From Coleofasciculus sp. FACHB-1120 (lineage in GTDB: Bacteria; Cyanobacteriota; Cyanobacteriia; Cyanobacteriales; FACHB-T130): a stretch of 46,622 nt of DNA. This document shows positions 15,233 through 24,837 of the stretch, in pieces. The stretch covers positions 1 through 46,622 of the forward strand of contig NZ_JACJTV010000041.1 of the NCBI RefSeq assembly GCF_014698845.1, written 5' to 3'. How positions within the stretch are numbered: the stretch's first letter is position 1; every line of letters starts with the position of its first letter. The position numbers and the translations under genes are program-made. The notes under the pieces are model-generated. The model did not search any database and had not been told where the DNA came from. It saw only the letters and a program-made list of their open reading frames with translations.

Positions 15233-15874
15233 ATGGAGTTGCAAATGCAAAGCTGTCCCTGTTGCTGGAATAAGCGCTTATTTGCCTGGTTGCTATATAA
15301 AGGAAACGCTGGGTATGAAAAACTGGTAAGCGATCGCAAGCGCAATCTCTTTTCTGACTTGCATGGTGATGTGTTGGAAATTGGCCCTGGAACGGGTGCT
15401 AACTTCCCTTATTATCCCAAAGACATTCGCTGGATTGGCATCGAGCCGAACCCGTATATGCATCCTTATCTCCAAAAAGAAGCAGAACGGAATGGCTTAA
15501 ACAATCTCGATGTCCGCAGTATTAGCGCCCAACGACTGGAAGCTGAAGATAACAGTATAGACGCGGTCGTTAGTACCCTTGTCTTGTGTTCGGTGCCGGA
15601 TTTAACGGCAACTTTCAATGAAATCTTGCGAGTCCTCAAACCCGGCGGACGCTTCTTGTTTATCGAACACGTCGCCGCCCCGCAAGACACTTTCTTGCGA
15701 CGGGTACAAGAGGGAGTGCGTCCAGTGTGGAAATTTCTTGCCGATGGTTGCAACCCAGATCGAGAAACTTGGGTAGCATTGGAAAACGCTGGTTTTGACC
15801 GTCTCAATTACGAAAGATTTGAGCTTGCTCTCCCAATTGTTAGTCCTCAAATTTCAGGTGTCGCGACCAAGTAG
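15233..15874 (+). CDS. Class I SAM-dependent methyltransferase (UbiE/TMT1A-like)
   Basis: The protein has 213 residues. SAM-binding motif I is VLEIGPGTGANF (47-58), the acidic residue of motif II is in IGIEPNPYM, and motif III is seen as STLVLCSVPDLTATFNEILR then VLKPGGRFLFIEHV. The N-terminus has a CPCC cluster and an amphipathic stretch that could associate with membranes, as in METTL7/TMT1-like proteins. The substrate is unknown; small thiols or lipids are possible. A GGAGG sequence precedes the chosen ATG by about 11 bases; a second ATG lies four codons later. Confidence 0.85.
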   Translation: MELQMQSCPCCWNKRLFAWLLYKGNAGYEKLVSDRKRNLFSDLHGDVLEIGPGTGANFPYYPKDIRWIGIEPNPYMHPYLQKEAERNGLNNLDVRSISAQRLEAEDNSIDAVVSTLVLCSVPDLTATFNEILRVLKPGGRFLFIEHVAAPQDTFLRRVQEGVRPVWKFLADGCNPDRETWVALENAGFDRLNYERFELALPIVSPQISGVATK

Positions 15875-15920
15875 CGGTATTCTTTGGGAAAATAACTGAA
15901 GTTGTTGGAGTGCGCTCTTT

Positions 15921-17303
15921 GTGGGGAAAATAGAAACAACCGACTTGTCGCTAGCATCGAGCTTAAAGTCGCCTGTAACGAGGCTGAAAGTTTATCCAAG
16001 ATTGCGTTTGCATATTAGCTTTGGCGAGCTTTTAGCGAGTCTTTCTTCCTTTCTTTACTTCCCCAATAGAGAGCAACTCATCCCAGAGATTCAACTTGAT
16101 TGGCAAGGAAAGCGAGAAGTTTTAGACACACAATATAATCATGTCAAAATTCTCCCTAAGTCTGGGTGTAAAAGTGGATGTAACGAGCAAATTGATGAGG
16201 GTAGCGAGGTTCTAGTTACACTTTCAGTTAGAACAGCTCTCGACCTGCTGCTACAGTCATTAAACCTTCCTGCTGGGTCGGAAGTGTTGATGAGTGCTGT
16301 CAATATTCGGGATATGGTTGAAGTGGTAAAACGGCACGGGTTAGTGCCGATACCCGTTGATATTTCCTTAGATACGCTTGCACCCGATCTGAAATTATTG
16401 GAATCTCTGATTTCGGAAAAAAGTAAAGTTTTGGTTGTGGCACATTTATTCGGCTCGATTATCGATCTAGAGCCTTATGCCGAACTGTGCAAGAAACACC
16501 AGATTTTCTTAGTAGAGGATTGTGCCCAAGCTTTTGCCGGTAACAAATATCACGGTTATCAGGATGCGGATGTAAGTTTATTTAGTTTTGGCCCGATCAA
16601 GTCCTGTACGGCGCTTGGGGGAGCGATCGCTATCATTCGGGAGCGCGCGATCGCTCAACAGATGCAAGATATCAATCAACAATATCCTTGCAAGAGTGAG
16701 TCTTGGTTTTTTCAACGCATTCTTAAGTATTTGTGCTTAAAGCTTTTCTCTATTCCTTGGTTGTATTACCACGTACTTGTTTTTTTTAAATCCTTGGGAA
16801 AGAATCTCGACTCCGCGATCAACTCAATGACACGGGGATTTTCTCAAGGAGATATCCTGGAAAAAATTAGGTATCGTCCTCCAACTCAGATGCTAGTTCT
16901 TTTAAAACGGAGATTAAGAACCTGCGATACCCAATGGTTTGAAAGACGGTCAAAAAATGCCCGCAAATTTCTTTCTCTTCTCAAACCCGAAATTACTTGC
17001 CCCGGAAGCAAAGCTGAGTACAACTCGTTTTGGGTTGTTCCCATACTGGTTTCAAATCCCCCATCGGTGATGGAAAAGCTTAGAGAGCATGGTTTTGACG
17101 CTACTCAAGGAAATACCAGTTTGACCTTTATAGATATAGATATAGATAACGCTTCGTCAGGTGACAAACCCGCGACTGAAGGATCTATGAATGCACAACG
17201 CCTGATCCAGCATGTGCTTTACCTGCCCGTGTCTGAATCTTTACCGGAAAATGACCTAGTGTGTCTTGCACAATTAATCAATTCCATGAAGTGTGCCCCA
17301 TGA
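15921..17303 (+). CDS. DegT/DnrJ/EryC1/StrS-family PLP enzyme
   Basis: This fold-type I PLP protein is related to sugar aminotransferases used for deoxyamino-sugars. The PLP-binding Asp200 is in FLVEDCAQAF and the Schiff-base Lys227 in SLFSFGPIKSCTALGGAIAI. The 460 residues are longer than the usual 370-400: a 70-residue N-terminal extension and a hydrophobic insert around FQRILKYLCLKLFSIPWLYY set it apart, a form found in cyanobacteria. Translation starts at GTG (15921); the first ATG is much further in. It follows the methyltransferase by 46 bases, so the two may be cotranscribed. The substrate is unknown. Confidence 0.82.
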   Translation: MGKIETTDLSLASSLKSPVTRLKVYPRLRLHISFGELLASLSSFLYFPNREQLIPEIQLDWQGKREVLDTQYNHVKILPKSGCKSGCNEQIDEGSEVLVTLSVRTALDLLLQSLNLPAGSEVLMSAVNIRDMVEVVKRHGLVPIPVDISLDTLAPDLKLLESLISEKSKVLVVAHLFGSIIDLEPYAELCKKHQIFLVEDCAQAFAGNKYHGYQDADVSLFSFGPIKSCTALGGAIAIIRERAIAQQMQDINQQYPCKSESWFFQRILKYLCLKLFSIPWLYYHVLVFFKSLGKNLDSAINSMTRGFSQGDILEKIRYRPPTQMLVLLKRRLRTCDTQWFERRSKNARKFLSLLKPEITCPGSKAEYNSFWVVPILVSNPPSVMEKLREHGFDATQGNTSLTFIDIDIDNASSGDKPATEGSMNAQRLIQHVLYLPVSESLPENDLVCLAQLINSMKCAP

Positions 17304-17497
17304 CAGCAAAAATGTAAGGGCGACTAGGCGGACTGAATACGCACATATCCCCAAGCTTGAGCCTGTGGGATTAAATTCGCATGCATCGGGATGCTCCTCC
17401 CAAAGCAGGATTTTTATTATGAAATTGAAATTATGTCAAGATAATGAAATAAAGATGTTATATTAGTTTACATAGGTTCACACGAGGTTACACATTC

Positions 17498-17686
17498 ATG
17501 CGATACACCAATAAAGAAGGGAATACCCTAACCCTTGATGAGTGTATGACTGCCGACAGCTTCTTTATGGAGGCTGATGTGTATGTCGGCGAACCACTAG
17601 AGATGCATTTCGATGAAAAACAAGAGTTAAAAGCAGGCAAGAAACCGAAGAAAGCAGTAGCAGCCAATCCAAGCGATCGCACATAA
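17498..17686 (+). CDS. Small acidic hypothetical protein
   Basis: A 62-residue protein starting MRYTNKEGNTLTLDECMTAD and ending in a lysine-rich tail followed by NPSDRT, the last four residues encoded across a HIP1 site. No domain was recognised. It has a free-standing position between the aminotransferase and a strong terminator 180 bases further on. Codon use looks natural, but the call rests on the open frame and ATG only. Confidence 0.5.
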   Translation: MRYTNKEGNTLTLDECMTADSFFMEADVYVGEPLEMHFDEKQELKAGKKPKKAVAANPSDRT

Positions 17687-17866
17687 ACCGCTTTTTACTA
17701 AGGTGCAATGGCTTTACTGTTGCAGAAACTTCAAAAATTAAAGAATTCTGGAAGTGTTACAGAGTGGTTGTTAGAGCGATTGACACCCATAGCAAGATCG
17801 GGGGGTTGAAAAAGCTCAACACGGCTAAAACACTTTCCTAAACCGGATATCTCTTCTCTAGACATT

Positions 17867-17897
17867 AACCTCGGCGTACACAACCGAGGTTTTTTTT
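17867..17897 (+). terminator. Strong rho-independent terminator
   Basis: Arms AACCTCGG and CCGAGGTT with a nine-base loop are followed directly by six further T residues. It is the only evident terminator after the small gene at 17498. About 180 bases of non-coding sequence separate that gene from it, leaving room for a 3' UTR or a small RNA. Confidence 0.85.
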
Positions 17898-17927
17898 GGG
17901 ATACCGTTTAACTTTTGGGAAACGATA

Positions 17928-18037
17928 TAGGACTTACGCATTGACAATGTGATGGTGGAAATTCCTGTTGCCGAAGGCATCGCATAATTTTAGAAATTAC
18001 TACATATTTGTACTGATTTTTCAATGCGTAAGTCCTA
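17928..18037. repeat. 110-bp MITE-like element with perfect 17-bp inverted ends
   Basis: The left end TAGGACTTACGCATTGA (17928-17944) and its exact reverse complement at 18021-18037 enclose 76 non-coding bases. The minus-strand half resembles 24706-24758 at roughly four of five positions, including ACAAATATGT and CTAAAATTATGCG. It may be a non-autonomous derivative of an insertion sequence. It lies just downstream of the large kinase gene. Confidence 0.8.
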
Positions 18038-18068
18038 GGATTTTGCTTGAACATACTTGCAGAAAAGT

Positions 18069-21000
18069 TTACACCGGGATTTCAATAATAAATGCTGTTC
18101 CTTCACCTAGAACCGAGTTAACACTCAATTTTCCACCATGAGTTTCTTCAACTATTTGACGAGCGATCGCCAATCCCAACCCCGTTCCTTTACCGACTGG
18201 TTTGGTTGTGAATAGATGGTCGAATACTTTTTGCTGAATGTTTTCTTTCATTCCTACTCCGTTATCGGCAATACGAATGATAACGTGCCGATTGTCTGGT
18301 GTCGGACGGGTTTGAATGCTAATGCAATGGGGATTTGGTTTCATTGCTTCTAAAGTGCGTCCTTTATTAGACTCTTCTAAAGCATCGATAGCATTCGCGA
18401 GGATATTCATAAATACCTGATTTAACTGTCCGGCAAAACAATCAACTAGAGGTAAATCTCCATAGTCTTTTACTACCTCAATAGCGGGACAAGCGTTACT
18501 AGGTTTTAAACGGTGTTTGAGAATCAAAATCGTGCTGTCAATTCCGTCGTGAAGATTGAATGGAACTTTGCGATCGCGATCGGCTCTGGAAAAGGTTCGC
18601 AAACTGCTAGTAATGCCGCGAATTCGTTCGACACCCAACTTCATCGAGTCAATCAACTTCGGTAAATCTTCTCGCAAATACGCCAGATCGATCGCTTCGA
18701 TTTCCTCTTCAATCTCGGCATCGGGATTGGGAAGCTTTTTCTGATACAGATCGATCAGCTCAAACAAGTCTTTAATATAATCTTTAGCTGGTTTCAGATT
18801 TCCACCAATAAAGCCAACTGGATTGTTAATTTCGTGAGCCACTCCGGCAACCAGATTGCCGAGTGCAGACATCTTTTCGCTCTGTACGAGTTGCAGTTGC
18901 GCTTGCTGCAAGTTAGAAAGGGCATCTTGTGCTCGCTGATAGAGACGCGCATTTTCTAGCGAGATTGCAGCTTGGGTACACAGGAGATTGAGGATTTCAA
19001 CGCGATCGCTCGTAAAGACCCCAGTAGTCAGGTTATTCTCCAAGTAAAGAATGCCCAGCAATTTACCTTGATGAAGAATTGGAGCGCACATCAAGCTTTT
19101 AGGCTGCTGGCGGATAACGTAAGGATCTGCCATTAAGAAAGGATGAGCTGTAGGGTTACTAACCACTGAGGGTTGTAAGGTGTGCTTGACGCTGTTGATG
19201 AATGCAATCGGAATCTCCTCCAGACTATCTTCGAGGGGAATCGGCTCCATGATGGAGCAATAAGTAACTGTGCTAATTGCTTCAACGACCAACTGATTCT
19301 CTTTAAGCAACAGCAAAGCACATTTGTCCGCACCCGCATTTTCAATCACTACTTGCAGCAATGTCGAGAGCAATTGCTCTAAATGGATTTCGCTAGAGAG
19401 GGTTTGGGAGGCTTTGAGAACCGTTTTTAGATCTAATGCGGCAGATATGCTGTTACTAGATGTAGATGATTTACTAGTAATCGTATGGGATGCAAGAGTA
19501 TGCGTTGCATGGAGCGTTATCTCTGATGCCAGTTGTAATTCATCCGGTTGCAAAATTAATGCCAGAAGTTCGGGATAGGATTGCTCCAAATTGCTCACCT
19601 TAGCTGTAGCTCCCCAGCGGGCATAGCCGTAGTAAGCATCGTGTAGGTAGTCTCTAGCAACGCGGGGTTTTCCCCACTCTAGATAGAATTTGGCTGCTAA
19701 TTCATTTGCTAAGGCAACTTCTTGGAGATATTCATTTTCTGTCGATCGTGCGATCGCACGATCGTAGAATTCCAATGCTTCTGATTTGTCCTCTAATACT
19801 CGGTATCTTTCGGCTTCAACTAAATAAAATTTGTGTCGGTGATTTGCTGGAGCGAGTTGCGCCCAACTTTTCATCTTTTCCTGGTTTTTAGCTACCCGTT
19901 GAAGAATGCTTTGTTGTTCTACTTCGGAAACCCGAGAATAAATTGCTAGATGCGCTAAAGAATCGTAGGTATAAAAGAGGGGAACTACAAACAATCCCGT
20001 CGCACTACTGAGGTAATTTTCGGCGGCAATCGCGGCTTCAACTGCCATCTCAACTTTTCCAAATAGATAATATAAAATAAGTTGACTCACATAGAAATAG
20101 GACAGGGCTGTGCGATCGCCAGCTCGCTCGATCTTGGGTAGCATTTCATCGCGATCAAAAGCATTTCCAGTCAATTGCCACGCCTCAGCCGCATCTTCAG
20201 TTAAATTCAAAATCGCTTGCTGAAAAATAGTGAGATGACTGGAAAGCCCTGCTTGGTTGAGTTGATTCAGTTGAGCGCGGAAGGTAGAACTTTCTCGGCT
20301 CAGTTCGATTAGTTCTTTACCGACAAACCAGGAGTGCATAACATAACCAAATGCACAAATAGTTGCTGCTTCTAAATCGCCTGTTTCCAGTCCAACTTGA
20401 TACCCTTCTCGGAAAAACGGCAGGCTTTCTCTAAGGGGTTCTTTCCAATGCCAAATACTAAAGTGAACTCCGACATAGACTCTAGCTTTTAATTCTTTTG
20501 TATTAAAATATTCGAGCAGCTTTAATGCGAGTTGTCCGAATTGATAGCCCCTGTCTACGTCTCCTATTACCCCACAAAGCATCAATCCATAATAGGCATA
20601 ACCATTTGTAGAAAATGAACTATTGCCATATCGAACGGATAAATTGACCTGTTCGAGGACAATAAACGGTAAGAGCGTTGGAGCTGCAACAAAGGCAACC
20701 GAAGAAACAGCCGCAAGAATCCGTACAACTGCTAACTTGTTAGGCTCTGTTATTTGGGGCAAATCGATTAAATCCAGCGGTTGCCTTCCAGCCAAGATGG
20801 ATTTAGTCGTCTCGAATGCCAGTGCAGTATCTGATTGGCTGGGTTGCTCTGGAATAGTGGTTCCCAAACGCTCTACAATCTTCAGAGCAATCCGTACGGC
20901 TTCTACAAATTGATGTTGAGCTTGAGCGGCTTGAATTTGAACTTCATAGACCTCGATCGTATCTAACAGCGTTTTAGAGTGTTCTGTAACGCTCGCTGCC

Positions 21001-23486
21001 AATTGTTTCATCTGCTCGAAGTTGCCACTCAGATAAGCTGCTTCAGTAGCAGATTTGTAAAGTGCTAGGGTTGTTTCGTACTGAGTTTGCCAGCCATCTT
21101 CAGGCAGCAAATCGATCCCGGTCGTGCAATATTGAAATGCGGCTATATAGGCGGTTGCGGCTCTAGCTTTTTGTCCGGCTTTCAGATTGAGTTGGGCGAG
21201 TTCCGTTTGTTGAGTTTTATCGAATATTAGAGATTTCCCAATATTAAGTTGATTGACAATCTCAAACAGTTTCTCTTCTTGTTCGGCAACCGATGTATGA
21301 GTCAGTAACAGTTGCCCGATTTTAAGGTGAGCGATTTGTTTTTGCTCGTCTGGAATCAGGGAATAAGCAGCTTGCTGGACGCGATCGTGCAAGAATTTGT
21401 AAGAACACGAGTCAGAATCGAGAAGTTCCGAGCTGGAGGGATTTTGTCCCCTCAATTCTGACTTTTCCTGGAAAAACTTATAAACCTCACTGGTGGGTAA
21501 AACCAATCCCTCTTGCAAAGCTTTCCATAAGTCTGAAGCAGTCTCGGCTTGAGATTTTTCGTCAACGATCGCCAGGGTTGCTAAGTCAAACTTGTTGCCA
21601 ATGCAGGCGGCAAGTTTCAGCACTGTTTGAGCGGATGCGGGCAACTTCTGCAACTGATGCGCCATAAATTCAACCACATCATCCGTCAATGCCAGCGCTC
21701 GAATTTGAGCAATGTCACACTGCCAGTACCCAATTTCAGTGTTGAATGTAATCCATCCTTCTTCATGTAACGCTTTGAGAAATTGGGTGGCAAAGAAGGG
21801 ATTGCCTTGAGTTTTTTGGTACACCAATTCTGTCAGCGGTGCAGCAATCTCTTGCGAACAACTCAGAGTATCTGCAACCAGGTAGTTGAGGTCATTTTGA
21901 ATCAGGGGTTTCAGAGTGATGGTGTTGACTACGGCACCGCTGCTGCGAACTTCATCCAGCGTCAGCATTAGAGGATGAGCAGGAGAAACCTCGTTATCTC
22001 GGTAAGCGCCAATTAACAGAAGGTAGCCAGCGTGAGTGTCGCTCATTAGCAATTGCATCAACTTGAGCGATGCCGAATCTGCCCACTGCAAGTCATCGAG
22101 AAAGATGACTAAGGGATGGTCTTGGGTGGTAAATACCTGTATAAACTTTGGGAACAACAAGTTGAAGCGATTTTGACTCGCATTCCCAACCTGTTCGGCA
22201 ACAGGTGGCTGTTGACCGATAATTCGTTCGAGTTCGGGGATGACTTGAATAATGACCTGTCCGTTTTCTCCCAGTGCTGAGAGAATTTTGGCTTTCCATC
22301 GCTCCAATTGTTCGTCTGTCTCGCTCAACAGTTGTCCCATTAAGTCGCGAAACGCTTGGACAAAGGCAGCGAAGGGAATGTTGCGGTTGAATTGGTCAAA
22401 TTTTCCTTTGATGAAATAGCCTCGTTGCTGGACAATGGGTTTGTGGACTTCGTTGACAACTGCTGTCTTGCCAATCCCGGAAAACCCGGCAACGAGCATT
22501 ATTTCGCTGCTTCCTTGACTGACGTGATTGAAGGCATTGAGTAGGATTTCTACTTCAGTTTGCCGGCCATAGAGCTTTTCTGAGATGAGAAAGCGATCGC
22601 AAATATCTCGCTCTCCCAACTCAAATAGTTGGATTTGTCCCGCTTGTAATTCTTGCAAGCATCGTTCTAGATCGTGTTTGAGTCCAAGAACATTTTGATA
22701 GCGGTCTTCCGCATTTTTCGCCATCAGTTTACTGACGATGTTTGACAGTACCAAGGGAATATCTGGATTCAAGCTACAAACGGTAGGCGGCTGCTTGGCA
22801 ACATGACAATGCACCAATTCCATCGGATCGTGGGATGGAAAGGGTAGTTGGCCGGTGAGCAATTCAAAGAAGGTAATGCCCAGGGAATAGAAATCGCTGC
22901 GATAGTCGATTCCCCGGTTCATGCGTCCGGTTTGTTCTGGGGAGAGATAAGCTAGGGTGCCTTCTAGTCCGTTTGGGTTTTGAGTGGTGTAGGTTTCTCG
23001 TGGCAGCAGGGAGGAAATGCTGAAGTCAATCAGCTTGACTTGTTTGGTTTGAGGATTAATTAGAATGTTGGCAGGTTTGAGGTCTTTGTGAATAACTCGG
23101 TTTCGGTAGAGTCCGTTGAGAATGTCAGTTATTTGAATGGCGATGTCTAAAAACTCATCTAGCGCCAGCGCACGAGTCTTGGCATAGTCTTTGAGGGAAA
23201 TACCACCAAAATCTTCCATTACCAGGGCATAGCTGTTGCGATAGGGTTCTAGAGTGTAGGCTTCAACGACTCCCGGCAGACATAGATTTTTGGCGATGGC
23301 GTATTGATTGCGAAATTGCAGCAGTTCGCTGAAGCTGGGATACTCGCGCTTCAGAACTTTGATCACCGCCGGATGTCGATCGGTTTCGCGGATGGCTCGA
23401 TAAACTAGGGTCCTAGAGCCACTGTACAGTTGCTCGATCGCGCGGTATCCGGCAATTACGTGAGTTAAATCTCCGGCGACATTCAT
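18069..23486 (-). CDS. Ser/Thr kinase - AAA ATPase - GAF - histidine kinase signalling protein
   Basis: This giant 1805-residue sensor belongs to the cyanobacterial HstK-like class. Residues 10-280 are a eukaryotic-type kinase: VIK Lys43, HKDLKPANIL (133-142) and DFS in place of DFG (154-156). A P-loop ATPase follows (GFSGIGKT 334-341, Walker B VIFLDDLQWADS), then several hundred residues of helical TPR-like sequence. A GAF domain follows (about 1360-1520). Last is a histidine kinase with His1551 in VAGVAHEINNPVGF, an N box ILANAIDALEES and G boxes IADNGVGM and GKGTGLGLAI. The HKD replaces the usual HRD, as is common in this group. The input signal is unknown and no response regulator is adjacent. 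Ends in an isoleucine-rich IEIPV. Confidence 0.92.
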   Translation of the reverse strand: MNVAGDLTHVIAGYRAIEQLYSGSRTLVYRAIRETDRHPAVIKVLKREYPSFSELLQFRNQYAIAKNLCLPGVVEAYTLEPYRNSYALVMEDFGGISLKDYAKTRALALDEFLDIAIQITDILNGLYRNRVIHKDLKPANILINPQTKQVKLIDFSISSLLPRETYTTQNPNGLEGTLAYLSPEQTGRMNRGIDYRSDFYSLGITFFELLTGQLPFPSHDPMELVHCHVAKQPPTVCSLNPDIPLVLSNIVSKLMAKNAEDRYQNVLGLKHDLERCLQELQAGQIQLFELGERDICDRFLISEKLYGRQTEVEILLNAFNHVSQGSSEIMLVAGFSGIGKTAVVNEVHKPIVQQRGYFIKGKFDQFNRNIPFAAFVQAFRDLMGQLLSETDEQLERWKAKILSALGENGQVIIQVIPELERIIGQQPPVAEQVGNASQNRFNLLFPKFIQVFTTQDHPLVIFLDDLQWADSASLKLMQLLMSDTHAGYLLLIGAYRDNEVSPAHPLMLTLDEVRSSGAVVNTITLKPLIQNDLNYLVADTLSCSQEIAAPLTELVYQKTQGNPFFATQFLKALHEEGWITFNTEIGYWQCDIAQIRALALTDDVVEFMAHQLQKLPASAQTVLKLAACIGNKFDLATLAIVDEKSQAETASDLWKALQEGLVLPTSEVYKFFQEKSELRGQNPSSSELLDSDSCSYKFLHDRVQQAAYSLIPDEQKQIAHLKIGQLLLTHTSVAEQEEKLFEIVNQLNIGKSLIFDKTQQTELAQLNLKAGQKARAATAYIAAFQYCTTGIDLLPEDGWQTQYETTLALYKSATEAAYLSGNFEQMKQLAASVTEHSKTLLDTIEVYEVQIQAAQAQHQFVEAVRIALKIVERLGTTIPEQPSQSDTALAFETTKSILAGRQPLDLIDLPQITEPNKLAVVRILAAVSSVAFVAAPTLLPFIVLEQVNLSVRYGNSSFSTNGYAYYGLMLCGVIGDVDRGYQFGQLALKLLEYFNTKELKARVYVGVHFSIWHWKEPLRESLPFFREGYQVGLETGDLEAATICAFGYVMHSWFVGKELIELSRESSTFRAQLNQLNQAGLSSHLTIFQQAILNLTEDAAEAWQLTGNAFDRDEMLPKIERAGDRTALSYFYVSQLILYYLFGKVEMAVEAAIAAENYLSSATGLFVVPLFYTYDSLAHLAIYSRVSEVEQQSILQRVAKNQEKMKSWAQLAPANHRHKFYLVEAERYRVLEDKSEALEFYDRAIARSTENEYLQEVALANELAAKFYLEWGKPRVARDYLHDAYYGYARWGATAKVSNLEQSYPELLALILQPDELQLASEITLHATHTLASHTITSKSSTSSNSISAALDLKTVLKASQTLSSEIHLEQLLSTLLQVVIENAGADKCALLLLKENQLVVEAISTVTYCSIMEPIPLEDSLEEIPIAFINSVKHTLQPSVVSNPTAHPFLMADPYVIRQQPKSLMCAPILHQGKLLGILYLENNLTTGVFTSDRVEILNLLCTQAAISLENARLYQRAQDALSNLQQAQLQLVQSEKMSALGNLVAGVAHEINNPVGFIGGNLKPAKDYIKDLFELIDLYQKKLPNPDAEIEEEIEAIDLAYLREDLPKLIDSMKLGVERIRGITSSLRTFSRADRDRKVPFNLHDGIDSTILILKHRLKPSNACPAIEVVKDYGDLPLVDCFAGQLNQVFMNILANAIDALEESNKGRTLEAMKPNPHCISIQTRPTPDNRHVIIRIADNGVGMKENIQQKVFDHLFTTKPVGKGTGLGLAIARQIVEETHGGKLSVNSVLGEGTAFIIEIPV

Positions 23487-23800
23487 CTGGACTGTCCTAT
23501 CTATAGCGATGACTTCTATTAACCAATCTGCCCATCAGTTCGTTAGATTTAACAAAAATGCGAGCTGATGTGTTGGCAATTAAATATAAATACACATAGA
23601 GAGCGAAAAGAGGCTTTCTTCTGTTAACAATTAATATAACTATACATTCAGTACCTCGATTGCGTTCCATTCTGTACGCGATCGACCCCCAGGTTTTTAA
23701 ACAACTTTTTGACGACTATAATTGATGCGCGATCGTTAATGACAATCTCAGGGTTTTCCAACGAGTTTGATCGCGAACAATCGGTCAAAAATCCTCTGCT

Positions 23801-23962
23801 TTACCTACCTACTTGATTTGCTTCTTCAATTGCGTCAATGGCATTCGCTATAAGGTTGGCAAACACCCGATGAGTCTGTCTGCAAAAGCCTTTAATGAGA
23901 GACAAATTTCGATATTCTTTGTTGATTATTTTTTCTATTAAACGTAAATTGCTCGTTATTGT
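23801..23962 (-). pseudogene. Remnant of a second histidine kinase
   Basis: In one minus-strand frame, about 53 codons to a TAA translate to a peptide containing INKEYRNLSLIKGF, then RVFANLIANAIDAIEEANQV. It aligns with the 1805-residue kinase around DYGDLPLVDCFAGQLNQVFM and NILANAIDALEESNKG, the N box of the ATPase domain. There is no start and no G boxes follow. It is a decayed fragment of a related kinase, probably left by recombination or duplication. Confidence 0.7.
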
Positions 23963-24009
23963 CCCTCATTCCCCAACCCCTTTTTTACGAGGGGAGAAGG
24001 GGAAGTTTG

Positions 24010-24642
24010 TTAGTCTTGCGATTGTTTGGCGATCGCCAGATACTCATCCCAGTTTGTAGGAGGCGTTAACCCTGCTTGCTTTAACAAATCACTGCGGTAA
24101 TAAACCCTGTGAAAGTCCTCATCCAAGGGAATACTATAGATGCGTCCTTTATAAGTCGCACTAAAATTCCGAAGGATCGGTGCAATATCTTCCCACTGTA
24201 TGGCTGCATCAGACTTGACTCGCGCCGTTAAATCTTCCACAAAACCAGCATCGATAAAGTCAATCTGCCATGAAGGTAAAATAATTGCCATATCGTACTT
24301 TGAAGCACTGCTAGACCAGTCCTTTTGCAGTATGTTGTGTAAATTTTGAAAAGTAACGCCCGTCAGATTGACCTTCGCTCCAGTCAAGGCTTCAAAGCCA
24401 GCAATCCGTCTCTTAGTACCTGTACGAACGGTTTCATCCTGAGTAATTATGTTAATTGTTACACCGTCAAACCGCTGTGCAGTTTGCTTGTTCTGGGTGG
24501 GCTGGGGTGCTACAGAGATTTGAGAACTGGGTGAAGAGAAATTGCAACCTGGAATCCCTAAACTCAACTAGAGGGCGGTCAGAAAAATTAGACAATATCG
24601 AACTCGCTGCCATTGAGAACGAAAGTTTTGCCAATTAGACAT
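24010..24642 (-). pseudogene. Truncated ABC solute-binding protein (family 1) with an amber stop in its signal peptide
   Basis: The ORF from an apparent TTG at 24567 encodes 185 residues of a sugar-type binding lipoprotein (LSLGIPGCNF lipobox; KGRIYSIPLDEDFHRVYYRS and DLLKQAGLTPPTNWDEYLA). Extending upstream in frame gives the true ATG at 24642 (MSNWQNFRSQWQRVRYCLIF then LTAL), but codon 25, at 24568-24570, is TAG. The 3' end stops at 24010 after the first lobe, where full proteins run about 430 residues; a C/G-run repeat lies just past the break. It is related to, but clearly different from, the intact binding protein at 34397. Non-functional unless the TAG is bypassed. Confidence 0.78.
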
Positions 24643-24705
24643 TTTCTCATTCCGCCAAATCTTGAGAATTTACAGATTTATTGTTCCCAGATATCTTTTT
24701 AGAAA

Positions 24706-24758
24706 TTATGCATTGACAAATTAATACAAATATGTATAAATTCCTAAAATTATGCGAG
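24706..24758. repeat. Partial copy of the 17928-18037 inverted-repeat element
   Basis: TTATGCATTGACAAATTAAT and the following bases to TATGCG match the reverse complement of the 3' half of the 110-bp element, with about ten substitutions over 53 bases. Only one terminus is recognisable. It lies between the dead binding-protein gene and the amidase. Confidence 0.6.
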
Positions 24759-24837
24759 AGATCAAATACCCCCGTAGTCCGGCGCTATCAGGGATGGGAT
24801 TTCTAAAAACTGAATGTCGCTAACGAGATGCCTTGGG

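Noticed and set aside
15293-15850. Minus-strand open frames of 60-113 codons
   Set aside because: They are shadows of the methyltransferase gene, which has clear SAM motifs.
17749-17838. tRNA-like fold
   Set aside because: Terminal pairing needs a bulge, and there is no TTCRANY T-loop or proper anticodon arm.
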